From Demequina sp. NBRC 110053 (GTDB lineage: Bacteria; Actinomycetota; Actinomycetes; Actinomycetales; Demequinaceae), in NCBI RefSeq assembly GCF_002090095.1, contig NZ_BBRJ01000002.1, positions 1,116,817-1,180,816 on the forward strand: a stretch of 64,000 nucleotides of DNA, given 5' to 3'. The translations under genes and the position numbers were made by a program. The notes under the pieces are model-generated. The model ran no database searches and was not told where the DNA came from. It saw only the letters and a list, made by a program, of their open reading frames with translations. Positions 34,546-45,358 of the stretch are shown here, in pieces (the stretch's first letter is position 1; each line of letters starts with the position of its first letter).

Positions 34546-35610
34546 TCAGTGCTGAATGACCCGGTCGACCGCGTCGAGGACCCGGTCGAGGCTGGGCAGG
34601 TAGTCGTGCTCGTACGTGGCTCCAGGGTAGGGCGTGTGGAAGCCGCCCACGCGGAGCACAGGCGCGTGCAGATGGAAGAAGGCCTGCTCGGTGACGCGCG
34701 CGGACAGCTCGGCGCCCGAGCCGAAGCTCGTCGGGGCCTCGTGGACCACCACGACCCGGCCGGTGCGCTTGGCGCTCGCGACGACGGCGCCCGAGTCGAG
34801 CGGCGAGATCGAGCGCAGGTCGATCACCTCGACGTCGGTGCCGTCCTTCGCGGCGACCTCGGCTGCCTGCAGCGCCAGGCGCACGGTCGGTCCGTAGGCG
34901 ACCAGGGTGACATCGGCACCTTCGCGAGCGACGCGAGCCTTCGCCATCTCCGCGGTCCCGGCGGATTGGCCGTCGGCCGCGTCGAGCTGGGCGCTCACCC
35001 GCGCCGTGTCGACCTCGCCCTTGTCCCAGTAACGGGCCTTGGGCTCGAAGAACATGACCGGGTCAGGGCACGCGATGGACTGCTGGATGAGGTCGTAGGC
35101 GTCCTGCGGCGTGGCCGGGGAGACGATGCGCAGGCCGGCCGTGTGCGCGAACAGCGCCTCGGGAGACTCCGAGTGGTGCTCGACGGCGCCGATGCCGCCC
35201 GCGAACGGCACCCTGATGACGATCGGCAGCGTGATCTGGCCCTGCGAGCGGTAGTGCATCTTCGCGAGCTGGGTGGTGATCTGGTCGTACGCGGGGAAGA
35301 TGAAGCCGTCGAACTGGATCTCGATCACCGAGCGGTAGCCGCGCATGGCCATCCCGATCGCGGTGCCCACGATGCCGGACTCCGCGAGCGGAGTGTCCAT
35401 CACGCGGTCGTCGCCGAAGTCCTTGTGCAGGCCGTCCGTGACGCGGAACACCCCGCCGAGGGCGCCGATGTCCTCGCCCATCAGCAGCACCTTGGGGTCA
35501 CGGTCCATCGCGGCCCGCAGCCCGGCGTTGATGGCGCCGGCCATGGTCAGGGTCGTGGTCGTGCTGGGGGCCGATGCGGTGGTCGCCGGCCGTTCGATCG
35601 TCGCGGTCAT
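34546..35610 (-). CDS. 2-oxoacid dehydrogenase E1 beta subunit
   Basis: 354 residues from the ATG at 35610. Transketolase-type pyrimidine-binding domain: MAGAINAGLRAAMDRDPKVLLMGEDIGALGGVFRVTDGL, where the Glu activates thiamine diphosphate, then DTPLAESGIVGTAIGMAMRGYRSVIEIQFDGF. The transketolase C-terminal domain is KEGTDVEVIDLRSISPLD-like, then VVVVHEAPTSFGSGAELSARV. Its start overlaps the E1alpha stop by 4 bases, consistent with equimolar synthesis of the alpha2beta2 E1. Confidence 0.94.
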   Translation of the reverse strand: MTATIERPATTASAPSTTTTLTMAGAINAGLRAAMDRDPKVLLMGEDIGALGGVFRVTDGLHKDFGDDRVMDTPLAESGIVGTAIGMAMRGYRSVIEIQFDGFIFPAYDQITTQLAKMHYRSQGQITLPIVIRVPFAGGIGAVEHHSESPEALFAHTAGLRIVSPATPQDAYDLIQQSIACPDPVMFFEPKARYWDKGEVDTARVSAQLDAADGQSAGTAEMAKARVAREGADVTLVAYGPTVRLALQAAEVAAKDGTDVEVIDLRSISPLDSGAVVASAKRTGRVVVVHEAPTSFGSGAELSARVTEQAFFHLHAPVLRVGGFHTPYPGATYEHDYLPSLDRVLDAVDRVIQH

Positions 35611-36737
35611 CGGGTGGCCTCCACATCCGCGAAGGAGCTCTCGTAGCGCTCGAACCACGCTCGCTCGGCCTCCACGGTGGCGTGAGGCAGGGCGTAGACG
35701 TGGTCGAACATGGTGGTGGTCGGTGGCTTGGTCCAGCCGCGCACGGTGGTGCGCGTGCGCTCGCCCAAGGCCTTGCACTCGGCGGCGACCTGCGCGCGGA
35801 ACTGCTCGTCGAGCTCGCCGCTGCGGGTGAGGTGGGCGTCGAGGCGGGCGATGGGGTCGCGCTCGCGCCAGTGCTCATCCTGCGCCTTCGAGCGGTACCG
35901 CGTGGGGTCGTCCGAGGTGGTGTGCGCGCCCATGCGGTAGGTGAACGCCTCGATGAGCACGGGGCCTTGTCCGGACCGCGCGTGCTCGAGCGCCCAGCGC
36001 GTGACGGCGTGGCACGCGATGACGTCGTTGCCGTCCACCCGCACCGATGGGATGCCGAACCCCTTGCCGCGGTCGGCGATCGGGACGCGCGACTGGCGGG
36101 TCGCGGGCTCGGAGATGGCGAACTGGTTGTTCTGAACGAAGAACACCACGGGCGCATTGTTGACCGCGGCGAACACCATGGCCTCGCTCACGTCGCCCTG
36201 GGACGTGGCGCCATCGCCGAAGTAGGCGACGACCGCGCCATCCTTGTCGGGGTCGCCCGACGCCACGAGCCCGTCGCGGTCGAGCGCCATCGCGTAGCCC
36301 GTGGCATGGAGGGCGTGGGTGCCGATCACCAGTGAGTAGAGGTGGAAGCCGTGGTCAGCGGGGTTCCACGCGCCGTGCTGGAGGCCGCGGAAGATGCGCA
36401 GGATCTCGACGAGGTCCACGTCCCTGGTGAGCGCGACGCCGTGCTCCCGGTAGCTGGGGAACACGAAGTCGGGTTCACGAAGGGCGTGGCCGGAGCCGAT
36501 CTGGGCTGCCTCCTGCCCCAGCGACTGCACCCACAGGCCCAGCTCGCCCTGACGCTGGAGGCTTGTGGCCTCGAGGTCCCAGCTGCGCAGCACCGTCATG
36601 TCGCGCCAGAAGGCCCGCAGGTCATGTGCGCTCAGGTGCGCGGCGAACGGGTCGAACTGCTCGTTGCCGATGCGCTCGCCCGCGGGCGTGAGGAGCTGGA
36701 CGAGCCCTTCCTCGGAGAGCGGTCCTCCGACGTCCAC
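35607..36737 (-). CDS. 2-oxoacid dehydrogenase E1 alpha subunit
   Basis: 376 residues from the GTG at 36737, chosen because GGGAGG lies 4 bases upstream; an in-frame GTG at 36770 has no such site. Thiamine diphosphate motif: VVAYFGDGATSQGDVSEAMVFAAVNNAPVVFFVQNN (GDGx~25-NN). VFPSYREHGVAL and FTYRMGAHTTSDDPTRYR, containing the phosphorylation-loop equivalent, are typical of the branched-chain/acetoin/pyruvate E1alpha group. First gene of the E1alpha-E1beta-E2 operon, under the twin-repeat promoter at 36786-36820. Confidence 0.93.
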   Translation of the reverse strand: MDVGGPLSEEGLVQLLTPAGERIGNEQFDPFAAHLSAHDLRAFWRDMTVLRSWDLEATSLQRQGELGLWVQSLGQEAAQIGSGHALREPDFVFPSYREHGVALTRDVDLVEILRIFRGLQHGAWNPADHGFHLYSLVIGTHALHATGYAMALDRDGLVASGDPDKDGAVVAYFGDGATSQGDVSEAMVFAAVNNAPVVFFVQNNQFAISEPATRQSRVPIADRGKGFGIPSVRVDGNDVIACHAVTRWALEHARSGQGPVLIEAFTYRMGAHTTSDDPTRYRSKAQDEHWRERDPIARLDAHLTRSGELDEQFRAQVAAECKALGERTRTTVRGWTKPPTTTMFDHVYALPHATVEAERAWFERYESSFADVEATR

Positions 36738-36785
36738 GTTGCCTCCCAGGTTCCAAGGGTGCTCAAGCACCCGCCTGCGCTAACT

Positions 36786-36820
36786 TACGCAAGCGTAGGC
36801 TACGGAAGCGTAGGTTTCAA
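36786..36820 (-). promoter_or_regulatory. Promoter with twin operator-like repeats for the E1/E2 operon
   Basis: On the minus strand, TTGAAA (36820-36815) and TACGCT (36797-36792) form a -35/-10 pair with a 17-bp spacer. Two inverted repeats overlie it: TACGC-AA-GCGTA at 36786-36797 covers the -10, and TACGG-AA-GCGTA at 36801-36812 fills the spacer, 15 bp centre to centre. That placement fits repression by a dimeric regulator, which is not encoded nearby. Confidence 0.6.
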
Positions 36821-36927
36821 GCGATGCGGCCCCCTTGGCCGGGTCGCCCCTGGCGGGATCGGAGCACATGCGCAACGATGGGGGGCCACGCGGCGGCCGC
36901 CGCAGACACACAGCAAAGTGGAGGACC

Positions 36928-38076
36928 ATGGCCGAGAGGGAGCTCATCTACCTCGTCGCCACCGCGGGACATCCCAACTACGGCGACGAGCTCATCGCAG
37001 CGGGTTGGCTCTGCTACCTCGCAGAGCGCCGGCCCGACGCCGACGTGTGGATCGACTGCGCGCAGCCAGGGCGCGCTGCCGTGCTGCTCGCCGGCATCCA
37101 CCCGCGGCTGCAGACCACCGACACCTGCTGGCGGGTCGCCTGGCAGGCTGACGGTCCCGATCGCGACGCGGCCCACGCCCGCGCGCGAGAGCTCGTGGCG
37201 AAGCGCGGCACCCCGCGAGAGGACCTGGGAATCGAGCTCGCGACGGACGCCGACACCATCCATCTGCTGGGCGGCGGGCACCTGTCGTCCCTGTGGCCGC
37301 CGAACCTGCTGATCCCGACCATCGTGTCCGAGCTGGTGCGCATCTCCGGCGCGCCCGCGCACGCGACCGGCATGAGCCTGCTGCCGGTGGACGGCGAGGA
37401 TGTCGGCCACCTCCGCGACGCGCTCGGCGATCTCACCATCGCCGAGGCGAGCGAGGCGCGAACGGCCGAGCAGTTCGGTCTGGAAATCGGGATCGACGAC
37501 GCCTTCCTGGCCCTCGCCACCGACCAGCTGCGCATCGATGCGCGACCCGCGCCGCGCGGGATGCTCCTGCTCCATGGCGACCTTCACGAACGCGGTGCCC
37601 TCGACCGTGCGCTCGATCAGGCGCTCGCGGCGTTCAAGGCAGAGGGTCTGGACGGGCAGGAGATCGGCGTGGTCGAGGCGATACCGCCCGACGACTCGTG
37701 GCTGCTCGACGCCGCCAGGGAGCGATGGGGCGCCGTACGCATGTTCTCGTTCGCCGAGGTGTGGCAGCAGGGTCTCGCCGCGAATGCTGACCAGGTATGG
37801 ATCACGAGTCGCTTCCACGCCCACCTCGTGGCTGCTGCTCAGGGAGCTCGCGGCCTCGCCGTCAACACGGGCCTCGAGTACTACCAGGTCAAGCATCGCT
37901 CGCTGCTCGCGCAGGACTCAGGTTGGGAGCTGGTCGACGCCGCTCAGGACTGGCCGGCGATTCCTCCTGCAGGGACCTTTCCCCGTGTCGCGGCGCGACT
38001 GGCCGACCGCAAGCGCAGCGTCGCCGACCGGCTCTACCCGACCAGCACGCGCAAGCGCGGCCTCTTCGGTCGCTGA
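36928..38076 (+). CDS. Polysaccharide pyruvyl transferase-family protein
   Basis: 382 residues from the ATG at 36928, preceded by GTGGAGGACC. Family features: YLVATAGHPNYGDELIAAGWLCYLAERRP at the N-terminus (the NxGDE motif), DTIHLLGGGHLSSLWPPN (the GGG loop), and near the C-terminus DQVWITSRFHAHLVAAAQGARGLAV, corresponding to the SRFH/SD-H motif of CsaB-type enzymes. Such enzymes add pyruvate ketals to sugars of wall polymers using phosphoenolpyruvate. It diverges from the E1 operon and converges on the GlfT2 gene. It is only distantly like the N-terminal domain of the fusion at 45359-48028. Confidence 0.85.
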   Translation: MAERELIYLVATAGHPNYGDELIAAGWLCYLAERRPDADVWIDCAQPGRAAVLLAGIHPRLQTTDTCWRVAWQADGPDRDAAHARARELVAKRGTPREDLGIELATDADTIHLLGGGHLSSLWPPNLLIPTIVSELVRISGAPAHATGMSLLPVDGEDVGHLRDALGDLTIAEASEARTAEQFGLEIGIDDAFLALATDQLRIDARPAPRGMLLLHGDLHERGALDRALDQALAAFKAEGLDGQEIGVVEAIPPDDSWLLDAARERWGAVRMFSFAEVWQQGLAANADQVWITSRFHAHLVAAAQGARGLAVNTGLEYYQVKHRSLLAQDSGWELVDAAQDWPAIPPAGTFPRVAARLADRKRSVADRLYPTSTRKRGLFGR

Positions 38077-38103
38077 CGCGCGCGGCCGCGCGGCCGCGCG
38101 CGT
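38076..38103. terminator. Perfect 28-bp palindrome between convergent genes
   Basis: Fourteen-base half-arm ACGCGCGCGGCCGC followed directly by its reverse complement, with no unpaired loop in the DNA palindrome. It starts at the last base of the pyruvyl transferase stop and ends just before the GlfT2 stop at 38110, so a bidirectional terminator is the simplest reading. No U-tract. Confidence 0.6.
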
Positions 38104-38109
38104 CCCCGA

Positions 38110-41276
<3,167 letters not shown>

Positions 41277-41355
41277 TCAGGGTACCCGCGGGCGCGAACC
41301 GGCAACAAAACGACCACGCCCGTTCACCGAGCCGACATGTCCGCGGCGGGTCCGC

Positions 41356-43077
41356 CTAGTCCAGGGCGTCGAGCCGTTGGAGGAACGCCGCCATCGCGTC
41401 CCTGGAGATGGGCGCGAACGGCCGGAACTCGACGCCTTCCGAGGTCTGCCAGCCGGTGGAGATGCCGGACTCAGCCAACCAGGTGATCTCCCGGTAGAAC
41501 GGCGACGATGGATCGACGTCCACGAACGGCGAGGCGGCGGGCGCCTCGTAGTCCTGCGGCGCCTCGAGTCGGAACAGGAACGCGGCCATCGCGTCGCGGG
41601 TGGTGCGCGCGAGGGGTCGGTACTCGCTGCCGTCGTCGCCGGCCCAACCGCTCGCGACCCCGGTGCTGGCGAGCCACTCGATCTCCTCGTAGAACTCGCT
41701 CGAGTCCGGAGTCACATCCACGAAGCTGGGCTCATCGCCCGGAGCGTGCGTCGCCTCCGCATGGCGGTACAGGAAGGCCGCCATGGCGTCACGCGTGATG
41801 GACGCCGTCGGCCTGAACTGCGGGCCGTACCGGGACTGCCAGCCTTCCGCGATTCCGGTGCGAGCCATCCAGAAGATCGCGTCCGCGTGCTCTGTGTAGT
41901 CGCGGGAGGCCGGGTTGTCGGAGACGTCGCTGTAGGGATGGCCGGGGACTGCCTTGCCGTCGATCTGCGCGACGCGCAGGTGCTGGAACTCGACCATCGT
42001 CGTGCCGGCGTGGGTGAAGGCGTCCGTGATGGGCCATCCCCACGGCCCCGCTGGGCCGCCCGCCGCCTCGTACGCCTTCGTCACCGCGTACGGATGATGG
42101 CGGAACGTGACGATGCCGGACCGTGTCATGAAGAGCGTCCCCTTGGACATCCTCTGGTACCAGCCGCCGCCGTGCGCATCGAGCCACACGGTCTTGGCCT
42201 CTGGCACCCCCAGCGTGGCCGCGCCGCCGCGCTCGTCGTAGGCGGCCTGCAGGCGCGGGTAGACCTCGATGCCCCGCGTCGAGCCGAACCAGGTGCTGTA
42301 GTACAGGAAGAAGTTGCGGTTCCCGTACGAGCTGCACGAGTTGCCCGTCCCGAAACCAGCCGCGAGCGCACTCGAGTTGGGCACGTACGGCGTGTAGATG
42401 TACAGCGCCGCCGTCGCCTGATTCTCGATGTACACCGATGCGGTTCCGCAGGACGTGTTGTGGGGGTGGTACTTGATCACGTTGGTACGACCGGCCCGGT
42501 AGCCGTAGTTCTGCGGCAGCGCCTGGTAGCGCTTGAACTGGCGTGCGGCCATGTAGACCTGATTGAAGAAGCCCCGGTACTGCGTGTCGCACGGCGCGGT
42601 GTCAGGGCATCCGTAGCCCATCGCCTTGTCGAAGCGGTAGCTCGACGGCCAATCGTGGGTGACGAGACCCTGCTCCTTCTGGAGAGTCACCAGCAGCACC
42701 TTCTGGCTGATCCCGCAGGACCGCGCCACACCGTCGATGATCTGCGCCGCCGTCTGCGTCTTCACGGCGTACCCGTTGCAGTACGCGTCCCTGGACTTCG
42801 CCGTCGTCCTCTGCCGGAAGTCCTTGAGGCACGTGATGTCCTCGGGGTTGGGGTCCTTCTCCGGATGGCAGGTGCGCACCTTGCCGTTGAGGAACGTCTG
42901 CACCTGGGACGCAGTCATGGCGTCGGAGTCGTAGAACAGCGAGTCGCTGATGATCATGCCGGGGTCGAAGTCGGTGGCGGACACCGCCTGCGCGCTCGTG
43001 GCCGGCGTCACGAGCGCCAGCAGGGTGGCCGCGATCAGCGTGATGGACAGCGTCGAGATGTGGGACATGCGCGTCAC
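41356..43077 (-). CDS. Secreted surface protein with LGFP-like repeats and three SLH domains
   Basis: 573 residues from the GTG at 43077, which overlaps the upstream lipoprotein stop as GTGA; the ATG at 43068 is an alternative. Signal peptide: STLSITLIAATLLALVTPATSAQA. Residues ~35-280 form a cysteine-containing domain (VLLVTLQKEQGLVTHDWPSSY, KAMGYGCPDTAPC, FFNQVYMAARQFKRY, NFFLYYSTWFGS) found in secreted actinobacterial proteins of unknown function. An LGFP-like region follows (GGAATLGVPEAKTVW, GPWGWPITDAF). The C-terminal third has three SLH-type repeats, each with an ITRDAMAAFLYR-like helix, for non-covalent attachment to wall polymers, often pyruvylated ones. Confidence 0.85.
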   Translation of the reverse strand: MTRMSHISTLSITLIAATLLALVTPATSAQAVSATDFDPGMIISDSLFYDSDAMTASQVQTFLNGKVRTCHPEKDPNPEDITCLKDFRQRTTAKSRDAYCNGYAVKTQTAAQIIDGVARSCGISQKVLLVTLQKEQGLVTHDWPSSYRFDKAMGYGCPDTAPCDTQYRGFFNQVYMAARQFKRYQALPQNYGYRAGRTNVIKYHPHNTSCGTASVYIENQATAALYIYTPYVPNSSALAAGFGTGNSCSSYGNRNFFLYYSTWFGSTRGIEVYPRLQAAYDERGGAATLGVPEAKTVWLDAHGGGWYQRMSKGTLFMTRSGIVTFRHHPYAVTKAYEAAGGPAGPWGWPITDAFTHAGTTMVEFQHLRVAQIDGKAVPGHPYSDVSDNPASRDYTEHADAIFWMARTGIAEGWQSRYGPQFRPTASITRDAMAAFLYRHAEATHAPGDEPSFVDVTPDSSEFYEEIEWLASTGVASGWAGDDGSEYRPLARTTRDAMAAFLFRLEAPQDYEAPAASPFVDVDPSSPFYREITWLAESGISTGWQTSEGVEFRPFAPISRDAMAAFLQRLDALD

Positions 43078-43664
43078 GGCACCTCCACCTCCTGAGGTTC
43101 GGTCGAGCCGACGACGTCGCCGGCGTCGAAGCTCACGTGCAGCATCCACGTGCCTGCGGTCAGCTCCGACAGGGGTATCGACAGGTCCTGGGCGCAGCTG
43201 GACGAGTCTGCCGACCGGGTGGAGGGGCCGGTCGCCTTCCTGACGTCGCCGCGACGGGTCATCTCCAGCGTGCACGTCCCGTCGTCGACGACGCCTTCGA
43301 CGATCGCCGTCGCGGAGTACTCGCTCGACGACGCTCCCCAGCCGGTCAGCACCATCTCTGCCTTGGCCGTGGACGAGCCGGCCGTGGGACTCGGTTCCGC
43401 GACCGGGGGGTCGACCGCGACGCCGTCGCCTGGGTCGTTGCGCTCAGTCTCCGTCTCCGAGGGTGTTCGCGTCGGTGCGGCCGATGCGGGCGCCGTCACG
43501 GCGGCCGTGGGCTTCGCGGTCGGCTCGGCAGCCGGTGTGGCCGTCGCCGACGGCGCGGTGGCGCTGGGCGTCGCCGCGGGGTCGTCGTCGCTGGTGCACC
43601 CGGTCGCCAGCAGCGCGCAGAGAACCGCGGGCACCGCTGCGAGGGGGCGGGCGCGTAGGCGCAT
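43074..43664 (-). CDS. Small lipoprotein, translationally coupled to the SLH protein
   Basis: 196 residues from the ATG at 43664, with AAGGAG six bases upstream. The signal peptide ends in the lipobox LLATGC, so Cys is the lipidated residue. Residues ~25-90 are Thr/Ala/Pro/Glu low-complexity linker. The last ~100 residues form a small beta-rich domain (AEMVLTGWGASSSEYSATAIVEG, TCTLEMTRRGD, SCAQDLSIPLSELTAGTWMLHVSFD) with two cysteines. Not assigned to a named family. The GTGA overlap implies joint synthesis with the SLH protein. Confidence 0.8.
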   Translation of the reverse strand: MRLRARPLAAVPAVLCALLATGCTSDDDPAATPSATAPSATATPAAEPTAKPTAAVTAPASAAPTRTPSETETERNDPGDGVAVDPPVAEPSPTAGSSTAKAEMVLTGWGASSSEYSATAIVEGVVDDGTCTLEMTRRGDVRKATGPSTRSADSSSCAQDLSIPLSELTAGTWMLHVSFDAGDVVGSTEPQEVEVP

Positions 43665-43799
43665 GGCAGACTCCTTGGGCATGGTCGCGTCCGGCCATCG
43701 TAGGAGCCGAGGCGCGCGGTGCGCGGAAGGCGCGGCCGGTGAGCCGCCGAGCAGCGGTGCGGCCGGGGGGCGCCTGCGTCCTGGCATACTGGCCCGGAT

Positions 43800-45287
43800 T
43801 CAGCCCTTCTCGTGCCGCGTCAGCACCTGGTCGATCTCGGTGCGCTTCGACCGCGGGACCAGCACCTGCTCGTCGTAGTGGCCCACCGCCACGAACGCGA
43901 TGAAGACCTCGTGGTCAGGGATGTCGATGATCTTGCGGATCGCGGCGTCCTTCTGCGCACCCATCGCCGTGTTCAGCGAGCATGAGCCCAGCCCCATGTG
44001 GGTCAGGCCGAGAAGCACGGACATCATGAACAGCCCGCCGTCGACGTAGGGCTGATTGCGTTCGGCCGCGAAGAGGAACGCATCGAGGTCCGCGGTGATC
44101 AGCAGCAGGCGGGGCGGCATCTCGTAGCCGCTGAAGCCTCCCTGGATGTCGAGCACGGACTTGATGACGCGGGGGTCGGAGAACTGATGCACGCGTCCCC
44201 CCTGTCGATTGCACACCGACGGCGCCTGCATGGCGATCTGCACCGCAGCGGCGATGTCCTCGTCGCTCACCGGCTCCCGGGTGAACTCCCGAACGCTGCG
44301 ACGCCCGTACATGACGTCCAGGAACGACCGGTCCTCGTTGCTCGCCAGGACGATCTCGCGCACCTTCTGCGCGGGCAGCACGCCACCTTCCTCGTGCGTG
44401 CAGGTGTCGATGAGCTCCTGGGCCTGCGCGGAGAAGAGGTCACGGAAGTGCTGCACGTCGAACTTCTTCTCGCGATGCCGGTCGAAGTAGGTCTTCATCA
44501 CGGCCGCGGAGCTCTGCAGGAACGAGTCGTCGAGGCTCCGCCCCGCCGCCAGCCAGGCGTTCATCTCCTTCGCGAGGCCAGGAACCGCGATCTTGCCGAA
44601 GCCCAGGCGGGCGTTGCTGCGGCTCAAGCCCTTCTCGACCGCATGCGCATGGAAGATCATCCGCGCGCGAGCACCCGACACCCCGTCCGGTGTGCGGGCG
44701 TGGGCATGGGAGCGAACCTGGCGCGCGTGATCCTTGAGCGCAAGGATCTTCGCCTGCGACGCGAACCCGCCCTGCACGGGCGCGCCTGAGCTCACGGGCG
44801 CCGAGCCCGCGGGCATCTCCTCGATCTCGATGGAGCGCACGAGAGCGCCGCGCCCGAGGCCGGTGAAGTGCAGCGCACCCAGCATGAACTGGGAGAGACC
44901 GGACTCGGGCGCACGGAAGAACAGCGTGTCCAAGCGCGTGCGCGCATTCCGATCGGGCACGTCGATCTGGCCGATCACCTTGAAGCGACCCGTGCTCGCG
45001 TTGCGCAGGTGGAGATTGATGACGGGGGACGAGGTGCGAGGGGTCCAGTCCAGCTTGAGCCGGTAGGTCGCACCCTTCACGAGCGGCTCAGGCAGGTCGG
45101 CCCACACGAGATTGCCGCGCTCGGCTCCCCCTCGCGCCACCCTCAGACGGGTGCCGTTCGCACGCTGGGTCGTCCTCCACGCGCCGCTGCTCGCCGTGAA
45201 GCTCGGAGCCTCCAGGGTGAAGTGCTGGGGCACACGTTCCGCGACAGCCGCGGACGCGGCCGTGGACGTGCCGGTCGCATCGCTCAT
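43800..45287 (-). CDS. Nitroreductase fused to an N-terminal beta-sandwich module
   Basis: 495 residues from the ATG at 45287. Residues ~18-155 form a beta-sandwich-like module (LRVARGGAERGNLVWADLP, YRLKLDWTP, VINLHLRNASTGRFKVIG, MLGALHFTGLGRGALVRSIEIEE), clearly paralogous to residues ~385-525 of the adjacent fusion protein. A helical central region follows (~175-310). The C-terminal FMN nitroreductase domain begins SFLDVMYGRRSVREFTREPVSDEDI, the RRSVRxF motif, with AMQAPSVCNRQGGRVHQF and LGLTHMGLGSCSLNTAMG. It lies 72 bases after the fusion gene on the same strand, so is probably co-transcribed. Redox partner and substrate unknown. Confidence 0.85.
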   Translation of the reverse strand: MSDATGTSTAASAAVAERVPQHFTLEAPSFTASSGAWRTTQRANGTRLRVARGGAERGNLVWADLPEPLVKGATYRLKLDWTPRTSSPVINLHLRNASTGRFKVIGQIDVPDRNARTRLDTLFFRAPESGLSQFMLGALHFTGLGRGALVRSIEIEEMPAGSAPVSSGAPVQGGFASQAKILALKDHARQVRSHAHARTPDGVSGARARMIFHAHAVEKGLSRSNARLGFGKIAVPGLAKEMNAWLAAGRSLDDSFLQSSAAVMKTYFDRHREKKFDVQHFRDLFSAQAQELIDTCTHEEGGVLPAQKVREIVLASNEDRSFLDVMYGRRSVREFTREPVSDEDIAAAVQIAMQAPSVCNRQGGRVHQFSDPRVIKSVLDIQGGFSGYEMPPRLLLITADLDAFLFAAERNQPYVDGGLFMMSVLLGLTHMGLGSCSLNTAMGAQKDAAIRKIIDIPDHEVFIAFVAVGHYDEQVLVPRSKRTEIDQVLTRHEKG

Positions 45288-45358
45288 GCCAACTCCCTTG
45301 CGTAGCCTCTCCACGGCCTCCCGGCGCGCAGTCTGGTGGTGCGACGGATCGCGGGCCC

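Noticed and set aside
38076-38103. A 28-bp perfect palindrome as a recombination or replication site
   Set aside because: It sits exactly between two convergent stop codons, so a transcription terminator is the simpler explanation.
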